Positions 44,354 through 51,997 of a DNA stretch of 64,000 nucleotides are shown here, piece after piece. The stretch spans positions 51,670-115,669 of the forward strand of contig NZ_JASCIQ010000030.1 of assembly GCF_029968035.1 (NCBI RefSeq). Direction: 5' to 3'. Position 1 is the first letter of the stretch. Each line of letters starts with the position of its first letter. The DNA comes from Streptomyces cavernicola (GTDB lineage Bacteria > Actinomycetota > Actinomycetes > Streptomycetales > Streptomycetaceae). Under the pieces are notes generated by a model. The model did not search any database and was not told the DNA's origin. It saw only the letters and a list, made by a program, of their open reading frames with translations. The position numbers and the translations under genes are program-made.

Positions 44354-45502
44354 TCAGCCGAAGTACGCCTCGAAGTTCTTCGAGAACTCCTCGTTGTTGT
44401 GCCGGTCCCAGTTGATCGACCAGGTCATCAGTCCGCGCAGCTGCGGCCAGGCGCCGTGGGGCCGGTACGAGCCGCAACTGCCGCCCTTCGTCAGGCAGTC
44501 GAGGGCGTTGTTCACCTCGGCCGTGGAGACATGGCCGTTGCCCGCGTTGACGGAGGCCGGCATGCCGATGGCGACCTTCTCCGGCGGCAGCGCGGGGAAC
44601 ACGTTCGCCGGGTCGCCCGCGACGGGGAACCCGGTGAGCAGCATGTCCGTCATGGCGATGTGGAAGTCGGCGCCGCCCATGGAGTGGTACTGGCCGTCGA
44701 GCCCCATGATCGGCCCGGAGTTGTAGTCCTGGACGTGCAGCAGCGTCAGCTCGTCCCGCAGGGCGTGGATCACCGGCAGGTACGCGCCCGCCCGCGGGTC
44801 CTGGCCGCCCCACTCGCCGGTGCCGTAGTACTGGTGGCCCAGCTGCACGAAGAACGTCTCCGGGGCCATGGTGAGCGTGAAGCCGTCCCCGTACCGGGAC
44901 TTGAGGGTCTTCACGGCGGAGATCAGGTTGACGATCACCGCGGACTTCGGGTTCTTGAAGTCGGTGTCGTCGGCGTCGAGGGAGAGGGAGTGGCCCTCGA
45001 AGTCGATGTCCAGGCCGTCCAGGCCGTACTCGTCGATGATCGCGGAGACCGAGGAGACGAACGCGTCGCGGGCCGCGGTGGTGGTCAGCCGCACCTGGCC
45101 GTTCTGGCCGCCGATGGAGATCAGGACCTTCTTGCCCGCCGCCTGCTTGGCCTTGATCGCGGCCTTGAACTCGTCCTCGCTCTCCACGTTCGGGCACTCG
45201 CTCTGCGGGCACAGCTCGAAGCGGATGTCGCCCGAAGTGGGCGAGGTGGGTTCGCCGAAGGCCAGGTCGATGACGTCCCAGCTGTCGGGCACGTCGGCCA
45301 GGCGCGTGTAGCCCGAGCCGTTGGCGAAGCTCGCGTGCAGATAGCCGACGAGGGCATGCTCGGGCAGCGCCGCCTGCGGCGCAACGGCCGCGCGGGCGGC
45401 CAGCGTCGTCGTCAGTCCGGCCGCGGCCAGGGCCACGGCCGCGCACACGGCGAGGAGCGCCGCGCGTAAGCGGGATCGGGCGTGCGATCGGGAGCGGTCC
45501 AC
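44354..45502 (-). CDS. Secreted GH18 chitinase
   Basis: A 382-residue family 18 glycoside hydrolase. A basic N-terminus and hydrophobic stretch (LRAALLAVCAAVALAAAGLTTTLAARA) form a Sec signal peptide. The catalytic motif DGLDIDFEG (DxxDxDxE) lies around residues 159-167, preceded by KKVLISIGGQNG. Later motifs are MAPETFFVQLGHQYYG, LLHVQDYNS and the terminal LMTWSINWDRHN. No chitin-binding or FnIII module is present, so it is a stand-alone catalytic domain. The start is GTG 45502 with GGAGG five bases upstream. A DasR-type operator overlaps its promoter, implying induction by N-acetylglucosamine or chitin breakdown products. Confidence 0.93.
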   Translation of the reverse strand: MDRSRSHARSRLRAALLAVCAAVALAAAGLTTTLAARAAVAPQAALPEHALVGYLHASFANGSGYTRLADVPDSWDVIDLAFGEPTSPTSGDIRFELCPQSECPNVESEDEFKAAIKAKQAAGKKVLISIGGQNGQVRLTTTAARDAFVSSVSAIIDEYGLDGLDIDFEGHSLSLDADDTDFKNPKSAVIVNLISAVKTLKSRYGDGFTLTMAPETFFVQLGHQYYGTGEWGGQDPRAGAYLPVIHALRDELTLLHVQDYNSGPIMGLDGQYHSMGGADFHIAMTDMLLTGFPVAGDPANVFPALPPEKVAIGMPASVNAGNGHVSTAEVNNALDCLTKGGSCGSYRPHGAWPQLRGLMTWSINWDRHNNEEFSKNFEAYFG

Positions 45503-45562
45503 AACTGCCTCCGTACAGGGGGGATTTGGAGGGGCATCCGAAGCGGTGGAGCGCCGCACAAT

Positions 45563-45588
45563 TTGGTCCAGACCAATCAACTTGTCAA
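45563..45588 (-). promoter_or_regulatory. Chitinase promoter with DasR-type operator (dre)
   Basis: On the minus strand TTGACA (45588-45583) is followed by TTGGTCTGGACCAA (45576-45563), a 6-bp inverted repeat with a 2-base centre. It matches the DasR-responsive-element consensus (ACTGGTCTAGACCAGT) and the TGGTCCAGACC boxes of Streptomyces chitinase promoters. The operator sits where the -35/-10 spacer would be, about 60 bases before the GTG. Binding by DasR would block RNA polymerase until amino-sugar phosphates release it. Confidence 0.8.
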
Positions 45589-46049
45589 GAGTTCCGGTCG
45601 CCGCCTCTCGCCAGCTGCGCCGCCGCCTCGTGCATGGCCAGTTCGAGCAGCGCCGGGTCGTTGAGCGTGCCCGAGCCGTCCGGTGGGACCAGCCAGCGCA
45701 CCCCGCCGGTCGCCCGGCCCGGATACGGCACGACGATCCAGGTGCCGTGGCCCGCGCCGCGCACCCCCGTGCCGATCCAGCGGCTCACCGTGCCCTCGGG
45801 CACGAAGAAGCCCATCCGGGAGTCGCCGAAGTCGGCCAGCACCGGGCCCGGCCGGTCGATGCAACGGTTCAGCACGTCGAGGGTCGGATAGCCGAGCTCC
45901 CCCGGCAGGATCAGCACGTCCCAGAGCTTGCCCGCCGGAAGCAGCGCCACCCCGAGGGGGTTGCGCTCCCACTCCCAGCGGCACGCCTCCGGGTTCGGAG
46001 CCACCGAGACCAGCCACTCCACTGCCGACTTCGCCCCCGCACCAGTCAT
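45585..46049 (-). CDS. Conserved hypothetical protein, 154 residues
   Basis: I recognise this only as a conserved Streptomyces protein without assigned function. It contains AVEWLVSVAPNPEACRWEWERN, LLPAGKLWDVLILPGELG, VLADFGDSRMGFFVPEGT and a terminal helix (DPALLELAMHEAAAQLARGG). The LPAG..WDVL pattern recalls the N-terminus of bifunctional primase/polymerase-like domains, but key residues cannot be confirmed. ATG 46049 has GGGAGG eight bases upstream. It is divergent in function from the neighbouring chitinase and FAD oxidoreductase genes and is separated from the latter by a terminator. An AT-rich TAATTTTC tract near 46120-46145 may belong to its promoter. Confidence 0.75.
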   Translation of the reverse strand: MTGAGAKSAVEWLVSVAPNPEACRWEWERNPLGVALLPAGKLWDVLILPGELGYPTLDVLNRCIDRPGPVLADFGDSRMGFFVPEGTVSRWIGTGVRGAGHGTWIVVPYPGRATGGVRWLVPPDGSGTLNDPALLELAMHEAAAQLARGGDRNS

Positions 46050-46153
46050 GGCAGGGCCTCCCTTTCGTTCGCGCGCGATGCGTTCACGAGAGAGAGGCCG
46101 TTCAGCCGCCGCCATTACGCGGGTTTTGAAAATTAGTTGACAAAAACCGGAAC

Positions 46154-46195
46154 CGCCGCGGGAAACGGCCCTGACCTGGGCGTTTCCACGCGGCG
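46154..46195 (-). terminator. Terminator downstream of the FAD oxidoreductase gene
   Basis: A 14-bp stem with one bulged A pairs CGCCGCGGGAAACG (46154-46167) with CGTTTCCACGCGGCG (46181-46195). It lies 28 bases past the stop at 46223 on the minus strand and ends the polyamine transport unit. Confidence 0.75.
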
Positions 46196-46222
46196 ATGGC
46201 GAGACGGCAGCGAGCTCCAGAG

Positions 46223-47647
46223 TCAGCTGTCGAAGCCGAGGCCCAGTCGGTCCATGGTGCGCAGCCACAGATTGCGGTGCCCCGCGTGGCTGTCCGCACG
46301 GGCAAGGGACCACTTCGTGAGCCCGATCCCCGCCCAGGCGAACGGCTCCGGCGGGAACGGCAGCGGCTTCGTACGCACCATCTCCAGGGAGGTCCGCTCG
46401 GTGCGCTCGCCCGCGAGCAGGTCGAGCATCACGTCCGCGCCGAACCGCGTCGCGCCCACGCCGAGCCCGGTGTAGCCGGCCGCGTACGCCACCCGCCCCT
46501 TGTGCGCCGTGCCGAAGAACGCCGAGAACCGTGAACACGTGTCAATGGCGCCGCCCCAGGCATGGCTGAAGCGCACGCCCGCCAACTGCGGGAAGCAGTC
46601 GAAGAAGTGGCCCGCGAGCCGGGCGTACGTCTCGGGCCTGTGGTCGAGTTCGGCGCTGAGCTTCCCGCCGTACGGGTAGATCGCGTCGTAGCCGCCCCAC
46701 AGGATGCGCTGGTCGGCGGTGAGCCGGAAGTAGTGGAACTGGTTGGCCGAGTCGCCGAGGCCCTGGCGGTTCTTCCAGCCGACCGCGGCGAGCTGCTCCT
46801 GGTTGAGCGGCTCGGTGGTCAGGACGTAGTCGTAGACCGGGACGGTGAGCGGGCGGACGCGCTTGACCAGGGACGGGAAGACGTTCGTGGCGAGCGCGAC
46901 ACGTCGGGCGAGGACCTTGCCGTACGGGGTGCGCACGGCCATGCCCGTGCCGTTCGCGACCAGGGCGGTGGCCGGGGTGTTCTCGTACACGCGCACGCCC
47001 AGGCGCAGGCAGGCGGACTTGAGGCCCCAGGCCAGCTTGGCCGGGTTCAGCATGGCGACGCCGCGCCGGTCGTGCAGGCCGCCGTGGAAGGTCGGCGAGT
47101 CGACCTGCTCGCGCACCGCGTCCCGGTCGAGGAGCTCCACGCCGTCGGCGAGGCCGAGTCGGCTCATCTCGCCGTACAGCTCGGTGAGCTCCTCGACCTG
47201 GTGGGGTGCGGTGGCGACGTCGATCTCGCCGGTGCGCTCGAAGTCGCAGTCGATGCCGTGGCGGGCGAGCGCCGCCTCGATCTCGTCGAGGTTGCGGGCC
47301 CCGAGCTTCTCCAGCTTCGGCAACTCGCCGGGCCAGCGGGCCAGTCCGTTGCCGAAGCCGTGGGTGAGGGAAGCGGCGCAGAAGCCGCCGTTGCGGCCGG
47401 ACGCGGCCCAGCCCGCCTCGCGGGCCTCGATCAGGACGACCTCGCGGTCGGGGTCGCGTTCCTTGGCGAGGAGCGCGGTCCACAGTCCGCTGTAGCCGCC
47501 GCCGACGACGAGCAGCTCGCACCGCTCGCCGCCGGTCAGGGCCGGCTGGGCCGCCGGCCTCGCGGGGTCGTCCAGCCAGTACGGGGCCGGCTTGACGCCC
47601 GCGAGGGTGTCCAGGACTTCTGCACTGCTCATGGCACTTGGGGCCAT
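46223..47647 (-). CDS. FAD-dependent oxidoreductase, gamma-glutamylputrescine oxidase-like
   Basis: A 474-residue flavoenzyme of the D-amino-acid oxidase (DAO) family. The dinucleotide-binding motif is LLVVGGGYSGLWTALLAKE near residues 43-61, followed by EVVLIEA and the substrate-domain start GWAASGRNGGFC. The C-terminus has RVAYAAGYTGLGVGATRFGAD for FAD contact. PuuB oxidises gamma-glutamylputrescine, and this gene directly follows potABCD, so a role in polyamine catabolism is likely. The start is ATG 47647 with GGGAG nine bases upstream; an in-frame TTG three codons earlier is less likely. It is the last gene of the pot transcription unit. Confidence 0.86.
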   Translation of the reverse strand: MAPSAMSSAEVLDTLAGVKPAPYWLDDPARPAAQPALTGGERCELLVVGGGYSGLWTALLAKERDPDREVVLIEAREAGWAASGRNGGFCAASLTHGFGNGLARWPGELPKLEKLGARNLDEIEAALARHGIDCDFERTGEIDVATAPHQVEELTELYGEMSRLGLADGVELLDRDAVREQVDSPTFHGGLHDRRGVAMLNPAKLAWGLKSACLRLGVRVYENTPATALVANGTGMAVRTPYGKVLARRVALATNVFPSLVKRVRPLTVPVYDYVLTTEPLNQEQLAAVGWKNRQGLGDSANQFHYFRLTADQRILWGGYDAIYPYGGKLSAELDHRPETYARLAGHFFDCFPQLAGVRFSHAWGGAIDTCSRFSAFFGTAHKGRVAYAAGYTGLGVGATRFGADVMLDLLAGERTERTSLEMVRTKPLPFPPEPFAWAGIGLTKWSLARADSHAGHRNLWLRTMDRLGLGFDS

Positions 47648-47677
47648 GGCTTCCAACTCCCTTGAGGAATAAGAGAC

Positions 47678-48478
47678 TTACGCGGATTTCTGTGTGCGCC
47701 GGTTGCCGAGGAGCATGCCGACGAGGACGCAGGTCACGGCCACGGCGAACATCGCCGTGCCGATGACGTTGATCTGCACGGGGGTGCCGCGCTGCGCCGA
47801 GCCCCAGACGAACATCGGGAAGGTCACGGTCGAGCCGGCGGTGAAGTTGGTGATGATGAAGTCGTCGAAGGAGAGCGCGAAGGCGAGCAGCGCACCCGCC
47901 GCGATACCGGGCGCGGCGATCGGCAGCGTCACCCGTACGAAGGTCTGCACGGGTCCCGCGTACAGGTCGCGGGCGGCCTCCTCCAGGCGCGGGTCCATCG
48001 ACATCACGCGGGCCTTGACCGCCGTCACGACGAAGCTCAGGCAGAACATGATGTGCGCGATGAGGATGGTCCAGAAGCCCAGCTGCGCGCCCATGTTGAG
48101 GAAGAGCGTGAGCAGCGAGGCGGCCATGACGACCTCGGGCATGGCCATCGGCAGGAAGATCAGCGAGTTGATCGCGCCGCGTGCCCGGAAGCGGTAGCGG
48201 ACCAGGGCGAAGGCGATCAGCGTGCCGAGCACGGTCGCGCCGATCGTGGCCCACAGGGCGATCTGCAGCGACAGCGCGAGCGAGCCGCACAGGTCGGCCA
48301 CGCCGCACGGGTCCTGCCAGGCGTGGGTGTCGAACTCCTGCCAGGAGTAGTTGAAGCGGCCCTTGGGCTTGTTGAAGGAGAAGACCAGGACGACGAGGTT
48401 CGGCAGGATCAGGAAGCCGAGCGTCAACAGTCCCGCGAGGACGACGAGATGGCGCCGTATCCAGGTGATTGCAGCCAT
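47678..48478 (-). CDS. potC: Polyamine ABC transporter permease (PotC-like)
   Basis: A 266-residue inner-membrane subunit with about six helices. Family features are the first helix LVVLAGLLTLGFLILPNLVVLVFSF and the EAA loop LEEAARDLYAGPVQTFVRVTLPIAAPGI. FALSFDDFIITNFTAGS is characteristic of PotC/spermidine-putrescine permeases. ATG 48478 overlaps the potB stop by one base (TGATG pattern), so the genes are coupled. It forms the channel with PotB. Confidence 0.9.
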   Translation of the reverse strand: MAAITWIRRHLVVLAGLLTLGFLILPNLVVLVFSFNKPKGRFNYSWQEFDTHAWQDPCGVADLCGSLALSLQIALWATIGATVLGTLIAFALVRYRFRARGAINSLIFLPMAMPEVVMAASLLTLFLNMGAQLGFWTILIAHIMFCLSFVVTAVKARVMSMDPRLEEAARDLYAGPVQTFVRVTLPIAAPGIAAGALLAFALSFDDFIITNFTAGSTVTFPMFVWGSAQRGTPVQINVIGTAMFAVAVTCVLVGMLLGNRRTQKSA

Positions 48479-49404
48479 CAGACCAGGTCCTCCGTCCCGG
48501 ACTTGCGGATGTAGAAGGTGACCATCAGGAGGATCGCCGCCATGAGGATGAAGGAGAGCGCGGCCGCCGTCGGATAGTCGAGGACGGTGAGGAACTGCGA
48601 CTGGATGACGTTGCCGACCATCTTCTCGCTGGTGGAGCCGAGGAGTTGGGCGTTGACGTAGTCGCCGCTCGCCGGGATGAAGGTGAGCAGCGTGCCCGAG
48701 ACGACGCCCGGCATGGACAGCGGGAACGTGACCCGCCGGAACGTGGTGGCGGGCTTGGCGTACAGATCGCCGGCCGCCTCGTGCAGGCGCGGGTCGATCC
48801 GCTCCAGGGAGGTGTAGAGCGGAAGCACCATGAACGGCAAGAAGTTGTACGTGAGTCCGCAGACCACGGCGAGCGGGGTGGCGAGGATGCGGTCGCCCTC
48901 GGTCATGCCGAGCCAGCTGGTGACGTCCAGGACGTGCAGCGAGTTGAGGATGCCGACGACCGGGCCGCCGTCGGCGAGGATCGTCTTCCAGGCGAGGGTG
49001 CGGATCAGGAAGCTGGTGAAGAACGGCGCGATCACCAGGATCAGGACCAGGTTGCGCCAGCGGCCCGCGCGGAACGCGATCAGATACGCGAGCGGGTAGC
49101 CGAGCAGCAGGCAGAAGATCGTGGCGAGCCCCGCGTACAGGATCGACGTGAGGAACTGCGGCCAGTACTCGGCGAGCGCGTTCCAGTAGGTCGCGAAGTG
49201 CCAGGTGACCTTGTACCCGGCCTCGAGTGACCCCGTCTGCACGGAGGTCGAGGCCTGGTAGACCATCGGCAGCGCGAAGAAGACGAGCAGCCACAGGATG
49301 CCGGGGAGCAGCAGCCAGTACGGGGTGAGCTTGCGGCGCTGCCTGCGCGGGGCCGGGGTCTCCGGTTCAGGGGCGGCGGGTGGCGCCTCGGTGAGCGTCG
49401 TCAT
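48478..49404 (-). CDS. potB: Polyamine ABC transporter permease (PotB-like)
   Basis: A 308-residue permease. A Pro/Arg-rich cytoplasmic tail is followed by the first helix (LTPYWLLLPGILWLLVFFAL), then LPMVYQASTSVQTGS. Other features: APFFTSFLIRTLAWKTIL, YNFLPFMVLPLYTSLERID and the EAA loop LHEAAGDLYAKPATTFRRVT. IPASGDYVNAQLLG is the PotB-specific sequence. ATG 49404 overlaps the potA stop by four bases. It is the partner of PotC. Confidence 0.9.
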   Translation of the reverse strand: MTTLTEAPPAAPEPETPAPRRQRRKLTPYWLLLPGILWLLVFFALPMVYQASTSVQTGSLEAGYKVTWHFATYWNALAEYWPQFLTSILYAGLATIFCLLLGYPLAYLIAFRAGRWRNLVLILVIAPFFTSFLIRTLAWKTILADGGPVVGILNSLHVLDVTSWLGMTEGDRILATPLAVVCGLTYNFLPFMVLPLYTSLERIDPRLHEAAGDLYAKPATTFRRVTFPLSMPGVVSGTLLTFIPASGDYVNAQLLGSTSEKMVGNVIQSQFLTVLDYPTAAALSFILMAAILLMVTFYIRKSGTEDLV

Positions 49405-50570
49405 GCGGCGGCCCCTTCGGCCGCGTCCGTCTCGACCGTCTCCACGCCCGCGTCGATGTCCTGCGCCGCGTCCAGGCCGAAGGTGTGGTCCGGGTTCCAG
49501 TGCAGGACGACCTCGGCGCCGGGGGCGAGCCGCCCGTCGCGCTCGACGTTCTGCACGTACACCTCCAGGCCCTCGCAGACCGGGGAGTCGATGACGTACT
49601 GCGTGGAGACTCCGATGAAGCTGGTGGCTGCCACGCGGCCGGTGAGGCGGTTGCGGCCCTCGGTGATCTCCCTCGCGTCGTCGGCGTGCGCGAGGGAGAT
49701 CTTCTCCGGGCGGATACCGACCAGGACCTTGTCGCCGGTGCCGGTCGGCGCGGAACAGCGCGCGGCCGGCAGGGACAGCTTTCCGTCGCCCGCCTTGAGC
49801 GCGAGCGTGCCGCCGCTCGATGCGGCGATCTCGGCCTCGATGAGGTTGGAGCTGCCGAGGAAGTTGGCGACGAACGTGGTCTGCGGGTTCTCGTACAGGT
49901 CGGCGGGCGCGCCCAGTTGCTCGACCCGGCCCGCGTTCATCACGGCGACCTGGTCGGCCATCGTCATGGCCTCCTCCTGGTCGTGCGTGACGTGCACGAA
50001 GGTGATGCCGACCTCGGTCTGGATGCGCTTCAGCTCCAGCTGCATCTGGCGGCGCAGCTTGAGGTCGAGGGCGCCGAGCGGCTCGTCGAGGAGCAGCACG
50101 CGCGGGTGGTTGATCAGGGCGCGGGCCACGGCGACGCGCTGCTGCTGGCCGCCGGAGAGCTGGTGCGGCTTGTGCTTCGCCTTGTCGCCGAGCTGCACCA
50201 GGTCGAGCATCTCGCCGACCTGCTTCTTCACCGACTTGACGCCGCGCCGGCGCAGGCCGAAGGCGACGTTCTCGTAGATGTCGAGGTGCGGGAAGAGCGC
50301 GTACGACTGGAAGACGGTGTTCACCGGGCGCTTGTACGGGGGCAGCCCGGTGACGTCCTGCTCGCCGAGGTGGACCGTGCCGGTGGTCGGGTCCTCAAGT
50401 CCCGCGATCATGCGGAGCGTTGTGGTCTTGCCGCAGCCGGAGGCGCCGAGCAGGGCGAAGAACGAGCCTTCGGGGATGGTCAGGTCGAGCGGGTGCACGG
50501 CCGTGAACGAGCCGTAGGTCTTGCCGATGCCGGAGAGGCGGACGTCGCCGCGCGTCGTGTCGTCAGTCAT
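49401..50570 (-). CDS. potA: Polyamine ABC transporter ATP-binding protein (PotA-like)
   Basis: A 389-residue ATPase. Walker A is GASGCGKTT near residues 41-49, QSYALFPHLDIYENVAFGL contains the Q-loop, the signature is QLSGGQQQRVA, Walker B is VLLLDEPLGALD and the switch His is in VHVTHDQEEAM. The C-terminal TOBE domain (VLVGIRPEKI, then LTGRVAATSFIGVSTQY) is as in PotA. Start ATG 50570 (MTDDTTRGDVRLSGIGKTYG) follows GGTAGGAAAC. It lies in the order potD-potA-potB-potC, all minus strand. Confidence 0.92.
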   Translation of the reverse strand: MTDDTTRGDVRLSGIGKTYGSFTAVHPLDLTIPEGSFFALLGASGCGKTTTLRMIAGLEDPTTGTVHLGEQDVTGLPPYKRPVNTVFQSYALFPHLDIYENVAFGLRRRGVKSVKKQVGEMLDLVQLGDKAKHKPHQLSGGQQQRVAVARALINHPRVLLLDEPLGALDLKLRRQMQLELKRIQTEVGITFVHVTHDQEEAMTMADQVAVMNAGRVEQLGAPADLYENPQTTFVANFLGSSNLIEAEIAASSGGTLALKAGDGKLSLPAARCSAPTGTGDKVLVGIRPEKISLAHADDAREITEGRNRLTGRVAATSFIGVSTQYVIDSPVCEGLEVYVQNVERDGRLAPGAEVVLHWNPDHTFGLDAAQDIDAGVETVETDAAEGAAA

Positions 50571-50622
50571 GTTTCCTACCGGAGAAAGTCGAAGAGTTGC
50601 AGGGCCGGCCGTCGAGGGGGGG

Positions 50623-51873
50623 TCACGCGCCGGTGAGCTTGGCGAACTTGGCCTCGTACGCGGTCTCCTCCTTGGGAGTGAGCGCACGGAAATTGTTCGA
50701 CTTCTCGGACATCTCCTTGTCCGGGACGATCAGCGGGTCGTTCGCCGCCTCCTCGGAGATCTTGGCGAGCTCTTCCTTCACCCCGGCGACCGGGCAGACG
50801 TAGTTGATCCACGCGGCGAGCTCGGCGGCGATCTCCGGCTGGTAGTAGTGGTCGATCAGCCGCTCCGCGTTCTCCTTGTGCCGCGCCTTGTTGGGCACGA
50901 GGAGCACGTCGGTGCCGGTGATGTAGCCGCTGTCGGGGATGTGGAACTTCACGTCCGGGTTGTCGGCCTGGAGCTGTACGACGTCTCCGGCCCAGGCGAG
51001 GCAGGCGGCGAGGTCGCCCTTGGTCAGGTCGGAGGTGTAGTCGTTGCCGGTGAAGCGGCGGATCTGCCGTTTGTCGACGGCCTTCTGCAGGCGGGCGGCG
51101 GCCGCGTCGAAGTCGTCCGTGGTGAACTTCTCCGGGTCCTTGCCCATGTCGAGCATCGTCATGCCCATGGTGTCGCGCATCTCGGAGAGGATGCCGACCT
51201 TCCCCTTGAGCTTGGGGTCGTCGAGCAGCTGGGAGACCGAGGTGACCTCGCGGCCGCCGGTGGCCTTCGTGTTGTACGCGACGACCACGGCGATGCCGGC
51301 CCACGGGTAGGTGTAGGCCCGGCCCGGGTCCCACTCCACGTCGCGGAACTGCGGGGCCAGATTGGCGTACGCGTGGGGCAGGTTGGCGACGTCGAGCTTC
51401 TGCGCCCAGCCGAAGCGGACCAGGCGGGCGGCGAGCCAGTCGGTGACGCAGATCAGGTCGCGGCCGGTGTCCTGGCCGGCGGCGAGCTGCGGCTTGATCT
51501 TGCCGAAGAACTCGTTGTTGTCGTTGACGTCCTCGGCGTACTCGACCTTGATGCCGGTCCTCTTGGTGAACGCCTCAAGGGTGGGACGGCGGTTCTTGTC
51601 GTCCTCGGCGACGTCCATGTACTCGGTCCAGTTGGAGAAGTTGACGCGCTTCTCCTTGTCCGAGAAGTCCTCGGCGCTCGCGCCGCCCTGGCTCTGCGCC
51701 GCGGGCGGGATGCCGCAGCCGGAGAGGGCGCCGAGGCCGCCGAGGGTGAGCGCGCCGCCACCGCCGGCACGCAGCAGGCCGCGCCGGGTGAGGGCCGACC
51801 TTCCGTTCCTCATGCTGCGCCGCATAGCGGCCAGTTGGGCCTTGGACAGGCTGTCGGGCTCGTACTGCTCCAT
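50623..51873 (-). CDS. potD: Polyamine ABC transporter substrate-binding lipoprotein (PotD-like)
   Basis: A 416-residue solute-binding protein. The N-terminus has a twin-arginine motif (ALTRRGLLRAGG), a hydrophobic stretch and the lipobox LSGC near residue 54, predicting a Tat-exported lipoprotein. The mature region has the spermidine/putrescine fold: NFSNWTEYMDVAEDD, VEYAEDVNDNNEFFGKI, DLICVTDWLAARL, YPWAGIAVVVAYNTKA and NYVCPVAGVKEEL. Substrates are probably putrescine and/or spermidine. It begins the pot unit after a terminator at 51916-51950. The Tat signal is unusual for the class elsewhere but common in Streptomyces. Confidence 0.9.
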   Translation of the reverse strand: MEQYEPDSLSKAQLAAMRRSMRNGRSALTRRGLLRAGGGGALTLGGLGALSGCGIPPAAQSQGGASAEDFSDKEKRVNFSNWTEYMDVAEDDKNRRPTLEAFTKRTGIKVEYAEDVNDNNEFFGKIKPQLAAGQDTGRDLICVTDWLAARLVRFGWAQKLDVANLPHAYANLAPQFRDVEWDPGRAYTYPWAGIAVVVAYNTKATGGREVTSVSQLLDDPKLKGKVGILSEMRDTMGMTMLDMGKDPEKFTTDDFDAAAARLQKAVDKRQIRRFTGNDYTSDLTKGDLAACLAWAGDVVQLQADNPDVKFHIPDSGYITGTDVLLVPNKARHKENAERLIDHYYQPEIAAELAAWINYVCPVAGVKEELAKISEEAANDPLIVPDKEMSEKSNNFRALTPKEETAYEAKFAKLTGA

Positions 51874-51915
51874 GCGTGTGGGTGCCCTTTCGGCGATGGC
51901 TGGCCTGACGGGAGG

Positions 51916-51950
51916 GCGCGGCGGCCGGTGGGGGATGCCGGCCGCCGCGC
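51916..51950 (-). terminator. Terminator between the aldehyde dehydrogenase gene and potD
   Basis: A perfect 13-bp stem pairs GCGCGGCGGCCGG (51916-51928) with 51938-51950 around a 9-base loop. It lies 48 bases after the stop at 51998. potD starts at 51873, so the pot promoter must overlap or follow it. Confidence 0.7.
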
Positions 51951-51997
51951 GGGAAGGGGCGCGGTGGGGGTGCTGGGCGGGGCCTCCGCAGCACCGC

